64,000 nt of DNA from Luteibacter aegosomaticola (GTDB lineage: Bacteria; Pseudomonadota; Gammaproteobacteria; Xanthomonadales; Rhodanobacteraceae): NCBI RefSeq assembly GCF_023078475.1, contig NZ_CP095741.1, positions 868,001 to 932,000 of the forward strand, given 5' to 3'. A program made the translations under genes and the position numbers. This document shows, piece by piece, positions 26,274 to 34,426 of the stretch; within the stretch, counting starts at the first letter, position 1; every line of letters begins with the position of its first letter. The notes beneath the pieces were generated by a model. It was not told the DNA's origin. It saw nothing but the letters and a program-made list of their open reading frames with translations, and ran no database searches.

Positions 26274-27041
26274 ATGAGAATCGTCGTGATAGGCGGTACC
26301 GGCCTGGTCGGCCGGCAGGTCGTTGCGCTCCTGGCCGCACGGGGCCACGAAGCCATCGCGGCATCCCGTGCGACGGGTGTGGACATCGTCACCGGTGTCG
26401 GCTTGCACGAGGTCCTGCGCGGCGCGCAGGTGGTGATCGACGCAAGCAATTCGGAAGCGCCTTATGGCGAGTCTTCCTATGCGTTCTTCAGCGCAGGTGC
26501 TCGCCACTTATTGGCGGCCGAAGCACAGGCCGGTGTGCGGCACCACGTGTCGATTTCCGTGGTAGGCACCGATCGCCTGCGTTCGAGTCCGTACTTCCGT
26601 GGCAAGGCGGCGGCCGAAGACATGATCCGCGCGTCCGGCGTCCCGTACACCATCTTGCACGCGACGCAGTTCTATGAATTCCTGCTGGCGATCATCGAGG
26701 CCAGTGGAGTGGCTGCGCAGGCGTTGCGGCTCTCGCCCGCGTATATCCAGCCGGTGGCATCGCGGGATGTCGCGGAAGCGCTGGCGCAGATCGCGTGTGG
26801 GCGGCCGCTGAATGCCACGGTTGAGCTGGCCGGCCCCGAGCGCGAGCGATTGTCGGTCATCGTAAAGCGCTTTCTGGAAGACATCGAATCACCCTACGAG
26901 GTGGTCGTCGACGCGGCGGAGCCGTATTTCGGCGCCGTCTTGGAAGAATCCTCCCTGGTTCCCTGCGCAGCGGCACAAACATGTACGGTCGGCTTCGCGA
27001 CCTGGCTGCACGAATCCGAGTACGCTCGGGCTCATTGGTAG
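26274..27041 (+). CDS. NmrA-like NAD(P)-binding oxidoreductase
   Basis: A 255-residue Rossmann-fold protein of the atypical SDR/NmrA group. The nucleotide-binding VIGGTGLVGRQVVALLAARGH opens the protein and SISVVGTDRLRSSPYFRGKAAAEDMI carries the usual second half. The Tyr/Lys pair of classical short-chain dehydrogenases is not evident, so it may sense or bind NAD(P) or act as a quinone-reductase-like enzyme. AGGTAAG precedes the ATG at 26274. The next gene starts 13 bp downstream on the same strand and may be co-transcribed. Its substrate is unknown. Confidence 0.82.
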   Translation: MRIVVIGGTGLVGRQVVALLAARGHEAIAASRATGVDIVTGVGLHEVLRGAQVVIDASNSEAPYGESSYAFFSAGARHLLAAEAQAGVRHHVSISVVGTDRLRSSPYFRGKAAAEDMIRASGVPYTILHATQFYEFLLAIIEASGVAAQALRLSPAYIQPVASRDVAEALAQIACGRPLNATVELAGPERERLSVIVKRFLEDIESPYEVVVDAAEPYFGAVLEESSLVPCAAAQTCTVGFATWLHESEYARAHW

Positions 27042-27054
27042 CGAGTACGGGCCC

Positions 27055-27927
27055 ATGAAACGCATCCTCCTGCAGTCCACCATTCCCACGACGGCCGACG
27101 ACTGGCATATCGGACGCTTCTCGCTGTTGCGCGAGACGCTGGCGAGCATCCGCGGCGAGGACGGCCAGGCATTGTTCGACGTCACCGCGCGCGATCGGGG
27201 GCCGGTCGACGCGCCGGATCCGGTGCTCGCCACGCTCGATACATCAGGCTACGACCAGGTGTGGCTCTTCGCCGTGGATGTCGGGGATGGCTTGAGCCCC
27301 GAGGATTGCGAAGCGATCGGTCGCTTCCGGCAGCGTGGCGGCGGCCTGTTCGTCGCCCGCGATCACATGGACCTGGGGAGCTCCGTGTGCACGCTGGGTG
27401 GCATTGGCGCCGCGCACTTTTTCCATTCAAGGAACCAGGAGCCTGATCCATCGCGGCATCAGATCGACGATACCGTGACCACGAATATCTCCTGGCCCAA
27501 TTACCACTCGGGCGCCAACGGCGATTTCCAGACGATCGAAGTGGACGGGCCGGTGCATCCCGTGTTGCGTGATAGCGCCGCGGCAGATGGCGCGCTGCGG
27601 CTCCTTCCTGCGCATCCGCACGAAGGCGCGGTGGGGAAGCCGGACAACGACGCCACCGCACGCGTCATCGCGACCGGGCGAAGCCAGGTGAGCGGTCGGC
27701 GCTTCAACATCGCCGTCGCTTTCGAGCCGCATGATGGCAACGGCCCTGCGATTGCCGAATCCACGTTCCATCACTTCGCCGACTACAACTGGGACCCGTC
27801 GCTCGGCTGCCCAAGCTTCGTGAGCGAAGCGCCCGGTGACGGTATTGCGGGCTCACCCGAAGCACAGCGCTCCATCCGCCTCTACGCGGAAAACATCGCG
27901 CGCTGGCTCGCACGCCTCCCGACCTGA
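27055..27927 (+). CDS. Class I glutamine-amidotransferase-like (ThuA-like) hypothetical protein
   Basis: A 290-residue soluble protein with a flavodoxin/GATase-like layout: an opening beta strand RILLQST, YDQVWLFAVDVGDGL, EAIGRFRQRGGGLFVARDH and later HPVLRD and FNIAVAFEPHDGNGP. The strands resemble ThuA-type GATase-like proteins, but no cysteine nucleophile is evident at the elbow, where VARDHMDLG stands instead. It is probably cytoplasmic. It follows the NmrA-like gene by 13 bp. I cannot assign a reaction. Confidence 0.7.
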   Translation: MKRILLQSTIPTTADDWHIGRFSLLRETLASIRGEDGQALFDVTARDRGPVDAPDPVLATLDTSGYDQVWLFAVDVGDGLSPEDCEAIGRFRQRGGGLFVARDHMDLGSSVCTLGGIGAAHFFHSRNQEPDPSRHQIDDTVTTNISWPNYHSGANGDFQTIEVDGPVHPVLRDSAAADGALRLLPAHPHEGAVGKPDNDATARVIATGRSQVSGRRFNIAVAFEPHDGNGPAIAESTFHHFADYNWDPSLGCPSFVSEAPGDGIAGSPEAQRSIRLYAENIARWLARLPT

Positions 27928-27961
27928 CGCGCAGAACCTCACAGCTCGTTCGCACCGCCCT

Positions 27962-28056
27962 GTAGGAGCCCACCCTGTGGGCGACATCTTTCGCGACGGC
28001 GCTGAAGACCCTGCGGCTTTTTCGCGAACGGCGTCGCCCACAGGGTGGGCTCCTAC
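27962..28056. repeat. REP palindrome pair (CCCACCCTGTGGG family)
   Basis: A 95-bp inverted pair between the convergent GATase-like gene and dusB. Its copy is nearly identical to those at 1919 and 4800. Confidence 0.92.
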
Positions 28057-28105
28057 AAAAAAGGGGCGGGGAGCGGTGTGAGGAAAAAGGGCGGGGAGCG
28101 GTGTG
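28057..28105. repeat. Two-copy GC-rich tandem duplication
   Basis: Two near-identical units of about 23 bp (A-run, then GGGCGGGGAGCGGTGTG) follow each other directly after a REP pair and end five bases before the dusB stop codon. It looks like a recent slippage or duplication; no function is evident. Confidence 0.8.
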
Positions 28106-28110
28106 GGCGG

Positions 28111-29097
28111 TCAGGCGGCCAGCGAGGTGCCGGTGGCCAGCGCGTCGAAGTAATCGCGGGTGAGGCTGAGCTGGGTAGCGGCGTCTTCGGCGCGGTTCAC
28201 CACGTGGCGGAACGCAGCGTTTTCCGGGCGATCCTTTGCGTACCAGCCGAGGTGCTTGCGCGCGATGCGCACGCCCATCACTTCGCCGTAAAAAGCGTAG
28301 AGATGTTCCAGATGGCCGACGAGGATGTCGCGCACTTCGTCGGGCGTGGGCTCGGCAAGATAGCCGCCGGTGGCAAGATGGTGGGCAATCTCGCGGAAAA
28401 TCCACGGACGCCCCTGCGCACCGCGGCCGACCATGACGGCATCGGCGCCGGTGGCGGCAAGCACTTCGCGCGCTTTGTCCGGCGTGGTGATATCGCCGTT
28501 TGCCAGGACGGGAATCGAGACGCTCGCCTTCACCGCCGCGATGGTGGCGTATTCCGCATCGCCTTCGTATTTGTCCGCGCGCGTGCGGCCATGGACGGCG
28601 AGCGCGGCGATACCGGCGTCTTCCGCGATGCGTGCGATGGTCAGTGCATTGCGGTTATCGCGATCCCAGCCGGTGCGGATCTTCAGTGTCACCGGGATAT
28701 CCACGGCTTTCACCACGGCATCGAGGATGCGCGCGACCAGCGGCTCGTCCTGCAGCAGCGCCGAACCCGACCACACGTTGCACACCTTCTTGGCCGGGCA
28801 ACCCATGTTGATGTCGACGATCTGCGCGCCGTTATCGGCGTTGTAGCGGGCGGCGTCGGCGAGCATGCCCGGGTCGTAGCCGGCGATCTGGACGCTCACC
28901 GGCTCCGGCTCACCATCGTGATCCATGCGCCGCAGCGACTTGCGGGTATTCCACAGGCGCGGGTCGGCGGTGGTCATCTCGGACACGGCGAGACCGGCCC
29001 CCATGCGCTTGCACAGGAGCCGGAACGGCTTGTCGGTGACACCGGCCATGGGCGCGAGGACCACGGCGGGCGCGATGGAATAGGGGCCGATACGCAT
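28111..29097 (-). CDS. dusB: tRNA-dihydrouridine synthase B
   Basis: A 328-residue FMN enzyme that reduces uridine to dihydrouridine in tRNA. Motifs are VVLAPMAGVTDKPFRLLC, the catalytic cysteine in INMGCPAKKVCN, LKIRTGWDRDNRN, LAVHGRTRADKYEG and the FMN-binding ANGDITTPDKA and VMVGRGAQGRPWIF. DusB is indicated by the N terminus MRIGPYSI and the overall length. In many gammaproteobacteria fis follows dusB; here a REP pair and a gene on the other strand follow instead. Confidence 0.93.
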   Translation of the reverse strand: MRIGPYSIAPAVVLAPMAGVTDKPFRLLCKRMGAGLAVSEMTTADPRLWNTRKSLRRMDHDGEPEPVSVQIAGYDPGMLADAARYNADNGAQIVDINMGCPAKKVCNVWSGSALLQDEPLVARILDAVVKAVDIPVTLKIRTGWDRDNRNALTIARIAEDAGIAALAVHGRTRADKYEGDAEYATIAAVKASVSIPVLANGDITTPDKAREVLAATGADAVMVGRGAQGRPWIFREIAHHLATGGYLAEPTPDEVRDILVGHLEHLYAFYGEVMGVRIARKHLGWYAKDRPENAAFRHVVNRAEDAATQLSLTRDYFDALATGTSLAA

Positions 29098-29117
29098 GAT
29101 CCGGCCATTTTACCCCC

Positions 29118-29184
29118 GTAAGAGCGCGCTTGCGCGCGATGGGGGCTTGCGGCGGCCCTGGATCGCGCGCAAGCGCGCTCCTGC
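29118..29184. repeat. REP palindrome pair (GCGCGCTTGCGCGC family)
   Basis: A 67-bp inverted pair with one point change in each outer arm (GTAAGAGCG and CTCCTGC), between dusB and the S8 protease gene. The GTAAG and CTGC changes do not compensate each other, so this copy is slightly degenerate. Confidence 0.88.
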
Positions 29185-29191
29185 AAGGGCC

Positions 29192-30511
29192 TCAGCGCTT
29201 GGCCAGGGATTTTTTGGGGATGGCGTCTACGGCGGCGGCCGCGTCGACCTGGACCAGACCGTTGGTCGGGGCGCTGGTGCGTAGCAGGATGTCGCGGACG
29301 CCGTTGGCGTCCAGGCCCGGGGCGACCGAAAGCAGCAAGGCCACGATCCCGCTGACGTGGGCCGTGGCCATCGAGGAGCCGGAGGTGAAGTCGTAGCCGC
29401 CGCCCGGCTGGGTGGTGAGGATGTCGTTGCCGGGCGCGCTCACCACGCCCGGTGGCGCGGGTCCGTTGGCGCTGCTGCGGACCACGATGACGCCGGGTGC
29501 GCTGTCCGGAAAGCCACCCACCTTGCCATCCGGCGGCAGGGCGGCGATGACAATGCGGCCCTGCGATAGTAGCTGCGCAAGCAAACGGCCTAACAGCGGA
29601 TCAGCGGGGCCGCCGAGGCTGAGGTTCACGATGCGCGCATCGGTGTCGTTCACCGCCGCGAGCGCCTTGGCCAGCGTGAAGGAATTGCAGCGCGCAGCGT
29701 TGCTGCCATCGGCGTACCAGCAGGCCTTGTAGACGCTGACACTCGCCTTCGGCGCCATGCCCACCATGCCCTGGTGGTTGTTGCCAACCGCCGCGATGAT
29801 GCCCGCGACTTCCGTGCCGTGGCGGTCGGTGCCAAAGGCCTTGTCGTTGTCGGAAACTTCGTCGCGAATCCCGGCGAGATGGCCCTTCAGATCGGGGTGC
29901 GAGGTATCGACGCCCGTGTCGACGACGGCTACCTGCACGCCATCGCCCTGGGTTACCGCGTGCGCTTCCGCCGCGTGCGTTTCAACGAAACCACGCTGCA
30001 GATCGGTGTACGGGTCGTTGTAGTGTTCTTCGTCGGTCGTTTGCGCTTGCGGTGGCGACGAATACACCGCGTATTCCTGCAGCGGCTGGGCAAGCTCCAC
30101 GCGCTGGTCTTTCGAGAGCGCAGCGATCAGCGTATCGCGATCCATGCCTGCCGGCGGGCGCAGCACGATGCAGTACACGCCGAGCGCGCGGATCGGCCAA
30201 CCACCCACTTCGTTCCACCCGTACTGGTGGCGCAGGTCGGAGAGGAGGGAACGCGCACGCTGCCCGGCACCGTAATTCGGCGCGGGTGCGTAGCCAAGCA
30301 AGCTGGAGCCCGCGTGCGTCGCCGCCGGTTCCAGGGGATTGGACACGGCCAGCACGATATCGCGCGAGCTATCCATGCTGGCGGCCACCGTGGCCGGATC
30401 CTGCGCTGCCGCCTGCGTGGGCGTGGTCGACGCCGCGCCGGCGGGCCGGGTGCTGGCGCAGCCCGCGAGTGCCGCCGCGCCCAGCATCAACAGGAGCACG
30501 CTTTTCTTCAT
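29192..30511 (-). CDS. S8 subtilisin-like lipoprotein protease
   Basis: A 439-residue serine protease with a lipoprotein signal (lipobox LAGC, Cys18), so it is probably tethered to an envelope membrane. After a prodomain-like segment, the S8 domain shows Asp198 in VVDTGVDTSHPD, His231 in DRHGTEVAGI and Ser380 in SGSSMATAHVSG. The strand that normally holds the oxyanion Asn (AAGN) reads AALPPDG, so that residue is altered. The start overlaps the anti-sigma gene stop by four bases, forming an operon with the sigma factor. It may process an envelope substrate or take part in the sigma pathway; this is inferred from position. Confidence 0.87.
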   Translation of the reverse strand: MKKSVLLLMLGAAALAGCASTRPAGAASTTPTQAAAQDPATVAASMDSSRDIVLAVSNPLEPAATHAGSSLLGYAPAPNYGAGQRARSLLSDLRHQYGWNEVGGWPIRALGVYCIVLRPPAGMDRDTLIAALSKDQRVELAQPLQEYAVYSSPPQAQTTDEEHYNDPYTDLQRGFVETHAAEAHAVTQGDGVQVAVVDTGVDTSHPDLKGHLAGIRDEVSDNDKAFGTDRHGTEVAGIIAAVGNNHQGMVGMAPKASVSVYKACWYADGSNAARCNSFTLAKALAAVNDTDARIVNLSLGGPADPLLGRLLAQLLSQGRIVIAALPPDGKVGGFPDSAPGVIVVRSSANGPAPPGVVSAPGNDILTTQPGGGYDFTSGSSMATAHVSGIVALLLSVAPGLDANGVRDILLRTSAPTNGLVQVDAAAAVDAIPKKSLAKR

Positions 30512-31158
30512 GGCGTCCCGGTGACCGGCTCGGCGAAGCGGATGCCGGCGCTGGTACGCAGACGATCGGAGGCCTGCTTCGCCGTGATCGATGCATCTTC
30601 AGACACGACGGTGAAGGCGCCCACGCCGTTCGGGCCATCCACCACGCGCAGGTGCTGCGCCTGGAGCAGTGCATTCCATGCCGACATGTTCATGCTCTTG
30701 TCCGGCACCACGTGGATCGCGCCGGCCGGCGCGGCCGGTGCATCGTTACTGAGCGTGCGGTAGGCGGCCGGCGCGGCGTGCTCCGGCGTCGCCCACAATT
30801 TCAGGCCCAGCGCACCGAGGCCGATGGCCTGCAACACCACGGCCGCAGCCAGGCTGCGCAGCAGCCAGCCGTGGCTGGCGGGGCGCTCGGGTGGCGCGGC
30901 CTGCTGCGGGTCATCGACATCGAGGCGCGCGAACAGGCGTTGCAGGCCCTGTTCGGCATCGAGTTCAAGTTCGGGCGGCAGCTGCACGGCGCGAGCGAGC
31001 TTCTGCTGCTGCTCGAACTCGGCGCTGCAGTTGTCGCAGGTGGCCAGGTGGCTGTTGAGCCAGGCTTCCTGTTCGCGGCTGGCGGTGGCCTGGAGGATCC
31101 AGGGCATCGCTTCCCAGGCGCGGGCACAGTCCCTGCCGGCTGGGGTGGGGCGGGTCAT
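30508..31158 (-). CDS. Zinc-finger anti-sigma factor (membrane-anchored)
   Basis: A 216-residue protein with the ZAS motif His37-x3-Cys41-x2-Cys44 (HLATCDNC) in its cytoplasmic N-terminal part, one membrane segment near residues 100-122 (LAAAVVLQAIGLGALGLKLW) and a periplasmic C-terminal domain with VVDGPNGVGAFTVVSED. This is the layout of anti-sigma factors that hold an ECF sigma at the membrane. It overlaps the sigma gene by four bases (ATGA) and the protease gene by four bases. The signal that releases the sigma factor is unknown. Confidence 0.85.
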   Translation of the reverse strand: MTRPTPAGRDCARAWEAMPWILQATASREQEAWLNSHLATCDNCSAEFEQQQKLARAVQLPPELELDAEQGLQRLFARLDVDDPQQAAPPERPASHGWLLRSLAAAVVLQAIGLGALGLKLWATPEHAAPAAYRTLSNDAPAAPAGAIHVVPDKSMNMSAWNALLQAQHLRVVDGPNGVGAFTVVSEDASITAKQASDRLRTSAGIRFAEPVTGTP

Positions 31159-31733
31159 GGCAGTTTCTCCTTGGACATGGCGGCTTCACCCGCCAGGCCC
31201 GGTAGTACGTTGCGCAGCTTCACGCGCGCGTGGAAAAGGCGTGCCTTCACGGTACCGACGGGGCATTGCATGATCGCCGCCACGTCATCGAGTGAATGCC
31301 CGATCCCGTAAACCAGTTCCACCACTACGCGCTGGTCGGCCGAAAGGCGCTCCATGCCCCGGCCCAGCCAGTCGCGCAGCTCACGGTCGTCACCGGGATC
31401 GTGCGAGGGAACACGCTCCTCGGGGACGCTATCCTCATCCACTGGCTCGCTGCCGTGCTGGCGCAGGGATTTGAGGCCGCAACGGTAGGCGATGCCCATG
31501 ATCCAGGTGGAGACCCGGGATTCACCCTGGAAGCTCGCCGCCTTCTGCCAGACGATCCAGAAGCAGTCGTTGATCACTTCTTCGATGATGTCGGGGCGGC
31601 GGGTCAGGCGGGCCAGGAACCGGGTGAGCCGGCCGTGGTAGCCGCGGTACATCACCGAAAGGGCCGCGCGGTCTCCTGCGGACATCCGCTGCAGCAGCTG
31701 GCGATCTTGGGCGTCGGTATCGGCCTGGGGCAT
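31155..31733 (-). CDS. ECF-type sigma-70 factor
   Basis: A 192-residue alternative sigma factor. Region 2 is seen in YRGYHGRLTRFLARL through EEVINDCFWIVWQKA; region 4 in LSADQRVVVELVYGIGHSLDD followed by the helix-turn-helix CPVGTVKARLFHARVKL. There are no extra domains. The start at 31733 is chosen because the sequence upstream in the frame has the composition of non-coding DNA. It heads a three-gene operon with an anti-sigma factor and a protease; autoregulation is usual for such operons but the promoter was not identified. Confidence 0.9.
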   Translation of the reverse strand: MPQADTDAQDRQLLQRMSAGDRAALSVMYRGYHGRLTRFLARLTRRPDIIEEVINDCFWIVWQKAASFQGESRVSTWIMGIAYRCGLKSLRQHGSEPVDEDSVPEERVPSHDPGDDRELRDWLGRGMERLSADQRVVVELVYGIGHSLDDVAAIMQCPVGTVKARLFHARVKLRNVLPGLAGEAAMSKEKLP

Positions 31734-31801
31734 GGTCTGGGTGTTACGTTCGGTTGCCTGGACCGTAAGTGCGCTCGAAGGCGCCAATGGTTGCCATGGC
31801 C

Positions 31802-32563
31802 TCAGAAGGTTAGCGCTACCGTGGCCGTCCAGGGGGAAACCCGCTGTTCCCCGCGGTTTCGCTCGCGGTTCGTGAACACATGGATCAGCTCGACACGCCA
31901 GCCATCCGCCTGCCAGACCAGCCCGCCATGGCCGTAGCTGTAGCGGTTGGGGCGGTTGGGATAGTACTGGCTGAGCGGGGCCAGGTACTGGGCCAGGCCG
32001 ATCCCACCGGTGGCTGAGACATGCCACGCCAATGGCCAGCGAAAGCCGAGATCGGCGGCGCCACGCAGGCCGCCACTGCGGTGGGCGAGCTTGATGGCCG
32101 AGACGCTGGCCGTGAGCACGTCGCGCCAGATCAGGCTGGCGCCGAGCTCGGTGCGGTCGTAGGTGCGTACGCCGGTGCCACCGCCGGGGTAGCGGTAATC
32201 GAGGAGGCCGGCCTGGACCTGCCAGTCGTCGGAAAGGGTCCAGGACTTCGCCACCTGGGCCAGGGTCTCCGCCAGCCGGCCCGGGTCACGGGTCTGGTAG
32301 CTGGCGGAAACGCCCAGCGACCAGCCATTGCGCGACACCCAACTGACCGCACCCTGCGCGATGGGCGCCGGCGGGGTCACGGCGACGCCGCGATCCACCA
32401 GTTGCGAGCTTACGGCCACGGTGCCGGTCCAGTCGCCGGCATGCGCGGGCAGGGCGCCTGCCGCGGAAAGCGCCACGAGCACGGCCAGCCGGCGTCGCGG
32501 CGTGGCGACGTCGCGGCGGGCCTCGGCCGTGCCTGGCTCGTGGGAGGGCAGGTTGTCTGGCAT
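31802..32563 (-). CDS. TorF/Gcw_chp-type outer-membrane barrel protein
   Basis: A 253-residue protein with a signal peptide after a charged start (RRRLAVLVALSAAGALPAHAG) and a beta-barrel of about ten strands. The opening VAVSSQLVDRGVAVTPPAPIAQGAVSW resembles the TIGR02001/TorF family of small putative porins. The last residue is Phe (VALTF), as required for BAM-dependent insertion. It follows the cytochrome c gene by 54 bp on the same strand, so it probably belongs to the b561/heme-barrel operon. Its substrate is unknown. Confidence 0.75.
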   Translation of the reverse strand: MPDNLPSHEPGTAEARRDVATPRRRLAVLVALSAAGALPAHAGDWTGTVAVSSQLVDRGVAVTPPAPIAQGAVSWVSRNGWSLGVSASYQTRDPGRLAETLAQVAKSWTLSDDWQVQAGLLDYRYPGGGTGVRTYDRTELGASLIWRDVLTASVSAIKLAHRSGGLRGAADLGFRWPLAWHVSATGGIGLAQYLAPLSQYYPNRPNRYSYGHGGLVWQADGWRVELIHVFTNRERNRGEQRVSPWTATVALTF

Positions 32564-32617
32564 CAGTTCGTCTTGCGCATCGCACGCCTTCGCACCGGCG
32601 CCGCGCTCGTTCCTTCC

Positions 32618-33019
32618 TTAGTGCAGCGTGGCCAGGTAAGACAACAGGTCGTCGAGGTCCTTTGCGTTGTCGAGGCCATCGTATTTCATCTTGGTGCCGG
32701 GATTCGCCTGTTTGGCAGGCTGCGATAGATACGTATGCAACTGTTCCGGCGTCCACGTCCAGCCGATGTTCTTCAGGGCATCGGAATAGCTGTAGTCGGG
32801 GAGGCTGCCGGATTTCCGGCCCACGATGCCAAACAGGCTGGGACCCTTCTTGTTGCGGCCCTCGGCGACGCTATGGCATTCGGCGCATTCGGATTTGAAG
32901 ACGTCCTGGCCTGCCTTGGCATCACCGGCGGTGGCGGGCAGGGGAGCCAGCAACCAGCCGGTGAGGAGGCCCGCGGCGATCAGGCGCGCGGGCAGGGTGG
33001 GGAGGTGTGGGGGAGTCAC
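32618..33019 (-). CDS. Periplasmic class I cytochrome c
   Basis: A 133-residue monoheme cytochrome. A Sec signal peptide (residues 11-31, ending LPATAG) precedes the heme site Cys45-x-x-Cys48-His49 (ECAECHS). The axial methionine is in NPGTKMKYDGL. The size and the KGPSLFGIVGRKSG loop match small c2/c550-type carriers. The start is a GTG at 33019, 20 bp after the upstream heme-barrel gene stop, with AGGAA upstream. It probably shuttles electrons in the periplasm between the cytochrome b561 and the outer-membrane heme protein. Confidence 0.9.
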   Translation of the reverse strand: MTPPHLPTLPARLIAAGLLTGWLLAPLPATAGDAKAGQDVFKSECAECHSVAEGRNKKGPSLFGIVGRKSGSLPDYSYSDALKNIGWTWTPEQLHTYLSQPAKQANPGTKMKYDGLDNAKDLDDLLSYLATLH

Positions 33020-33038
33020 TCGTCGGTTTCCTGCATGG

Positions 33039-34388
33039 CTAGAAGGCGATGCTCGCGGAGAGCGTGAAAGCGTTGAGGTCGGACGCATTGGTGCCGCGCA
33101 CGCCCGGTGGCGCACCGAACACGTTGGAGCTGCGGCCGTTGAAGCGGGTGACGCGGAACCACGTGGCGGCCAGCTTCAGGTTGCCCTTGGTGATCCAGCT
33201 ATCGTCCTTGCCGAACGGCGCCCAGAACAGCGTAAAGAGATTGATGGTGCTATCCGGGTTACCGAATGGCGGGAAGCGCACGTTGTCGTTATCGCCGGTG
33301 CTCTTCAGCTGCGAGACCTGGATGCCGTACGTCTGCTTGAACGTGTAGGTGACCGAGCCGACCTGGTCGCGTGCCGAGCCACGGTTCGACGCGAGCGAGC
33401 CGGGTACGAGCGGGTTGAGCAGGGCCTGGCCGTACTTGCGGCGCTCGTAGATGTTCACGTAGCTCGCTTGCACGATGTGCTCGCGGTTGCCGAGGTACTG
33501 GTAGGTCAGGTCGTAACCGAAGTCGTTGATGTTGTCCTTCGGTGCGCCGCGCGGCAGCTCGCGCTTCGTGGTCAGCCCCACCACGCCGGCCGAGAAGAAC
33601 TGCGTGCGCATGTCCTTCATGTACGCGAAGCGGAAATAACCGGTGCCACTGAGCTTGCCGGGGTCGCCGCCCAGCGAATAGCCGAGATCATCCTGCGTGC
33701 CGCGTTGGAACGAGCGGTAGGTGCCGGCTTCGGCGTACCAGTTCTTGTCGTACAGGGCGTACACGCTCGCGCCGATCACGCGATTCGTGAGCGTGTTGGG
33801 CGCGCCGGGGCTCAGCAGGGTGCCCGTGGCACCACCTGGTGCCAGGAATGACGCATTGGGGAGCACGCTAAGCGGGTCAGTGAAGCCCGGGCTGTTGTTC
33901 ACGGTGACACCGACGATCGTGTCCTTCCCGGCGATCTTCAGTTCCTTCGCGACATAGCGCAGGTCGACATTGCTGAGCCGCGTGTTGTACGTGTTGTGGC
34001 CGGTGTGATCCGCTTCCACTTTGACGTAGCCGCCGATGTTGTCGGTCAGGCGGCCCGCGAGATAAAGATCGCCTTCGCTGAGCGTGGTATCGCTCGGGCC
34101 GGTCTTCGGATTCACATGGCTTTCGGTGAGCTGCACCGCGACAGGGATCTTGGTGCCCTGGCCGTCGGTATCCGTATAGCCGTTCATCTTGAAGCGCATG
34201 CCGTAGGGCGTGAGCGCCGGGCCATAGGCGCCAGCGTGGCAATCGGCGCATGCCGAGCCGGTCTGCCGCGCGTACGCGGGGATCGCCTGCGCGGTGTGGC
34301 TCACGAACGACAAGACGAGCATAAGAGCCGCACACCACGCGGCGTGGCCGGAGGCGCGCGGTCGACGTCGGAACGGTAACAGTGGCAT
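33039..34388 (-). CDS. Outer-membrane beta-barrel with N-terminal c-type heme site
   Basis: A 449-residue exported protein. A signal peptide (residues 14-35) is followed by RQTGSACADCHAGAYG, a single CXXCH heme site (Cys47, Cys50, His51), then TPYGMRFKMNGYTD and about 400 residues of alternating amphipathic strands ending in Phe (ASIAF). The heme-plus-barrel layout belongs to an uncharacterised but widespread family and would place a heme at the periplasmic mouth of the barrel. The start at 34388 puts the signal at the N terminus; sequence further upstream in frame is the antisense of cytochrome b561. It lies between genes for a b-type and a c-type cytochrome. Confidence 0.82.
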   Translation of the reverse strand: MPLLPFRRRPRASGHAAWCAALMLVLSFVSHTAQAIPAYARQTGSACADCHAGAYGPALTPYGMRFKMNGYTDTDGQGTKIPVAVQLTESHVNPKTGPSDTTLSEGDLYLAGRLTDNIGGYVKVEADHTGHNTYNTRLSNVDLRYVAKELKIAGKDTIVGVTVNNSPGFTDPLSVLPNASFLAPGGATGTLLSPGAPNTLTNRVIGASVYALYDKNWYAEAGTYRSFQRGTQDDLGYSLGGDPGKLSGTGYFRFAYMKDMRTQFFSAGVVGLTTKRELPRGAPKDNINDFGYDLTYQYLGNREHIVQASYVNIYERRKYGQALLNPLVPGSLASNRGSARDQVGSVTYTFKQTYGIQVSQLKSTGDNDNVRFPPFGNPDSTINLFTLFWAPFGKDDSWITKGNLKLAATWFRVTRFNGRSSNVFGAPPGVRGTNASDLNAFTLSASIAF

Positions 34389-34426
34389 GGGATGGAACTC
34401 CTTGGGGTTAAGGTGGCGGCAGGCGC

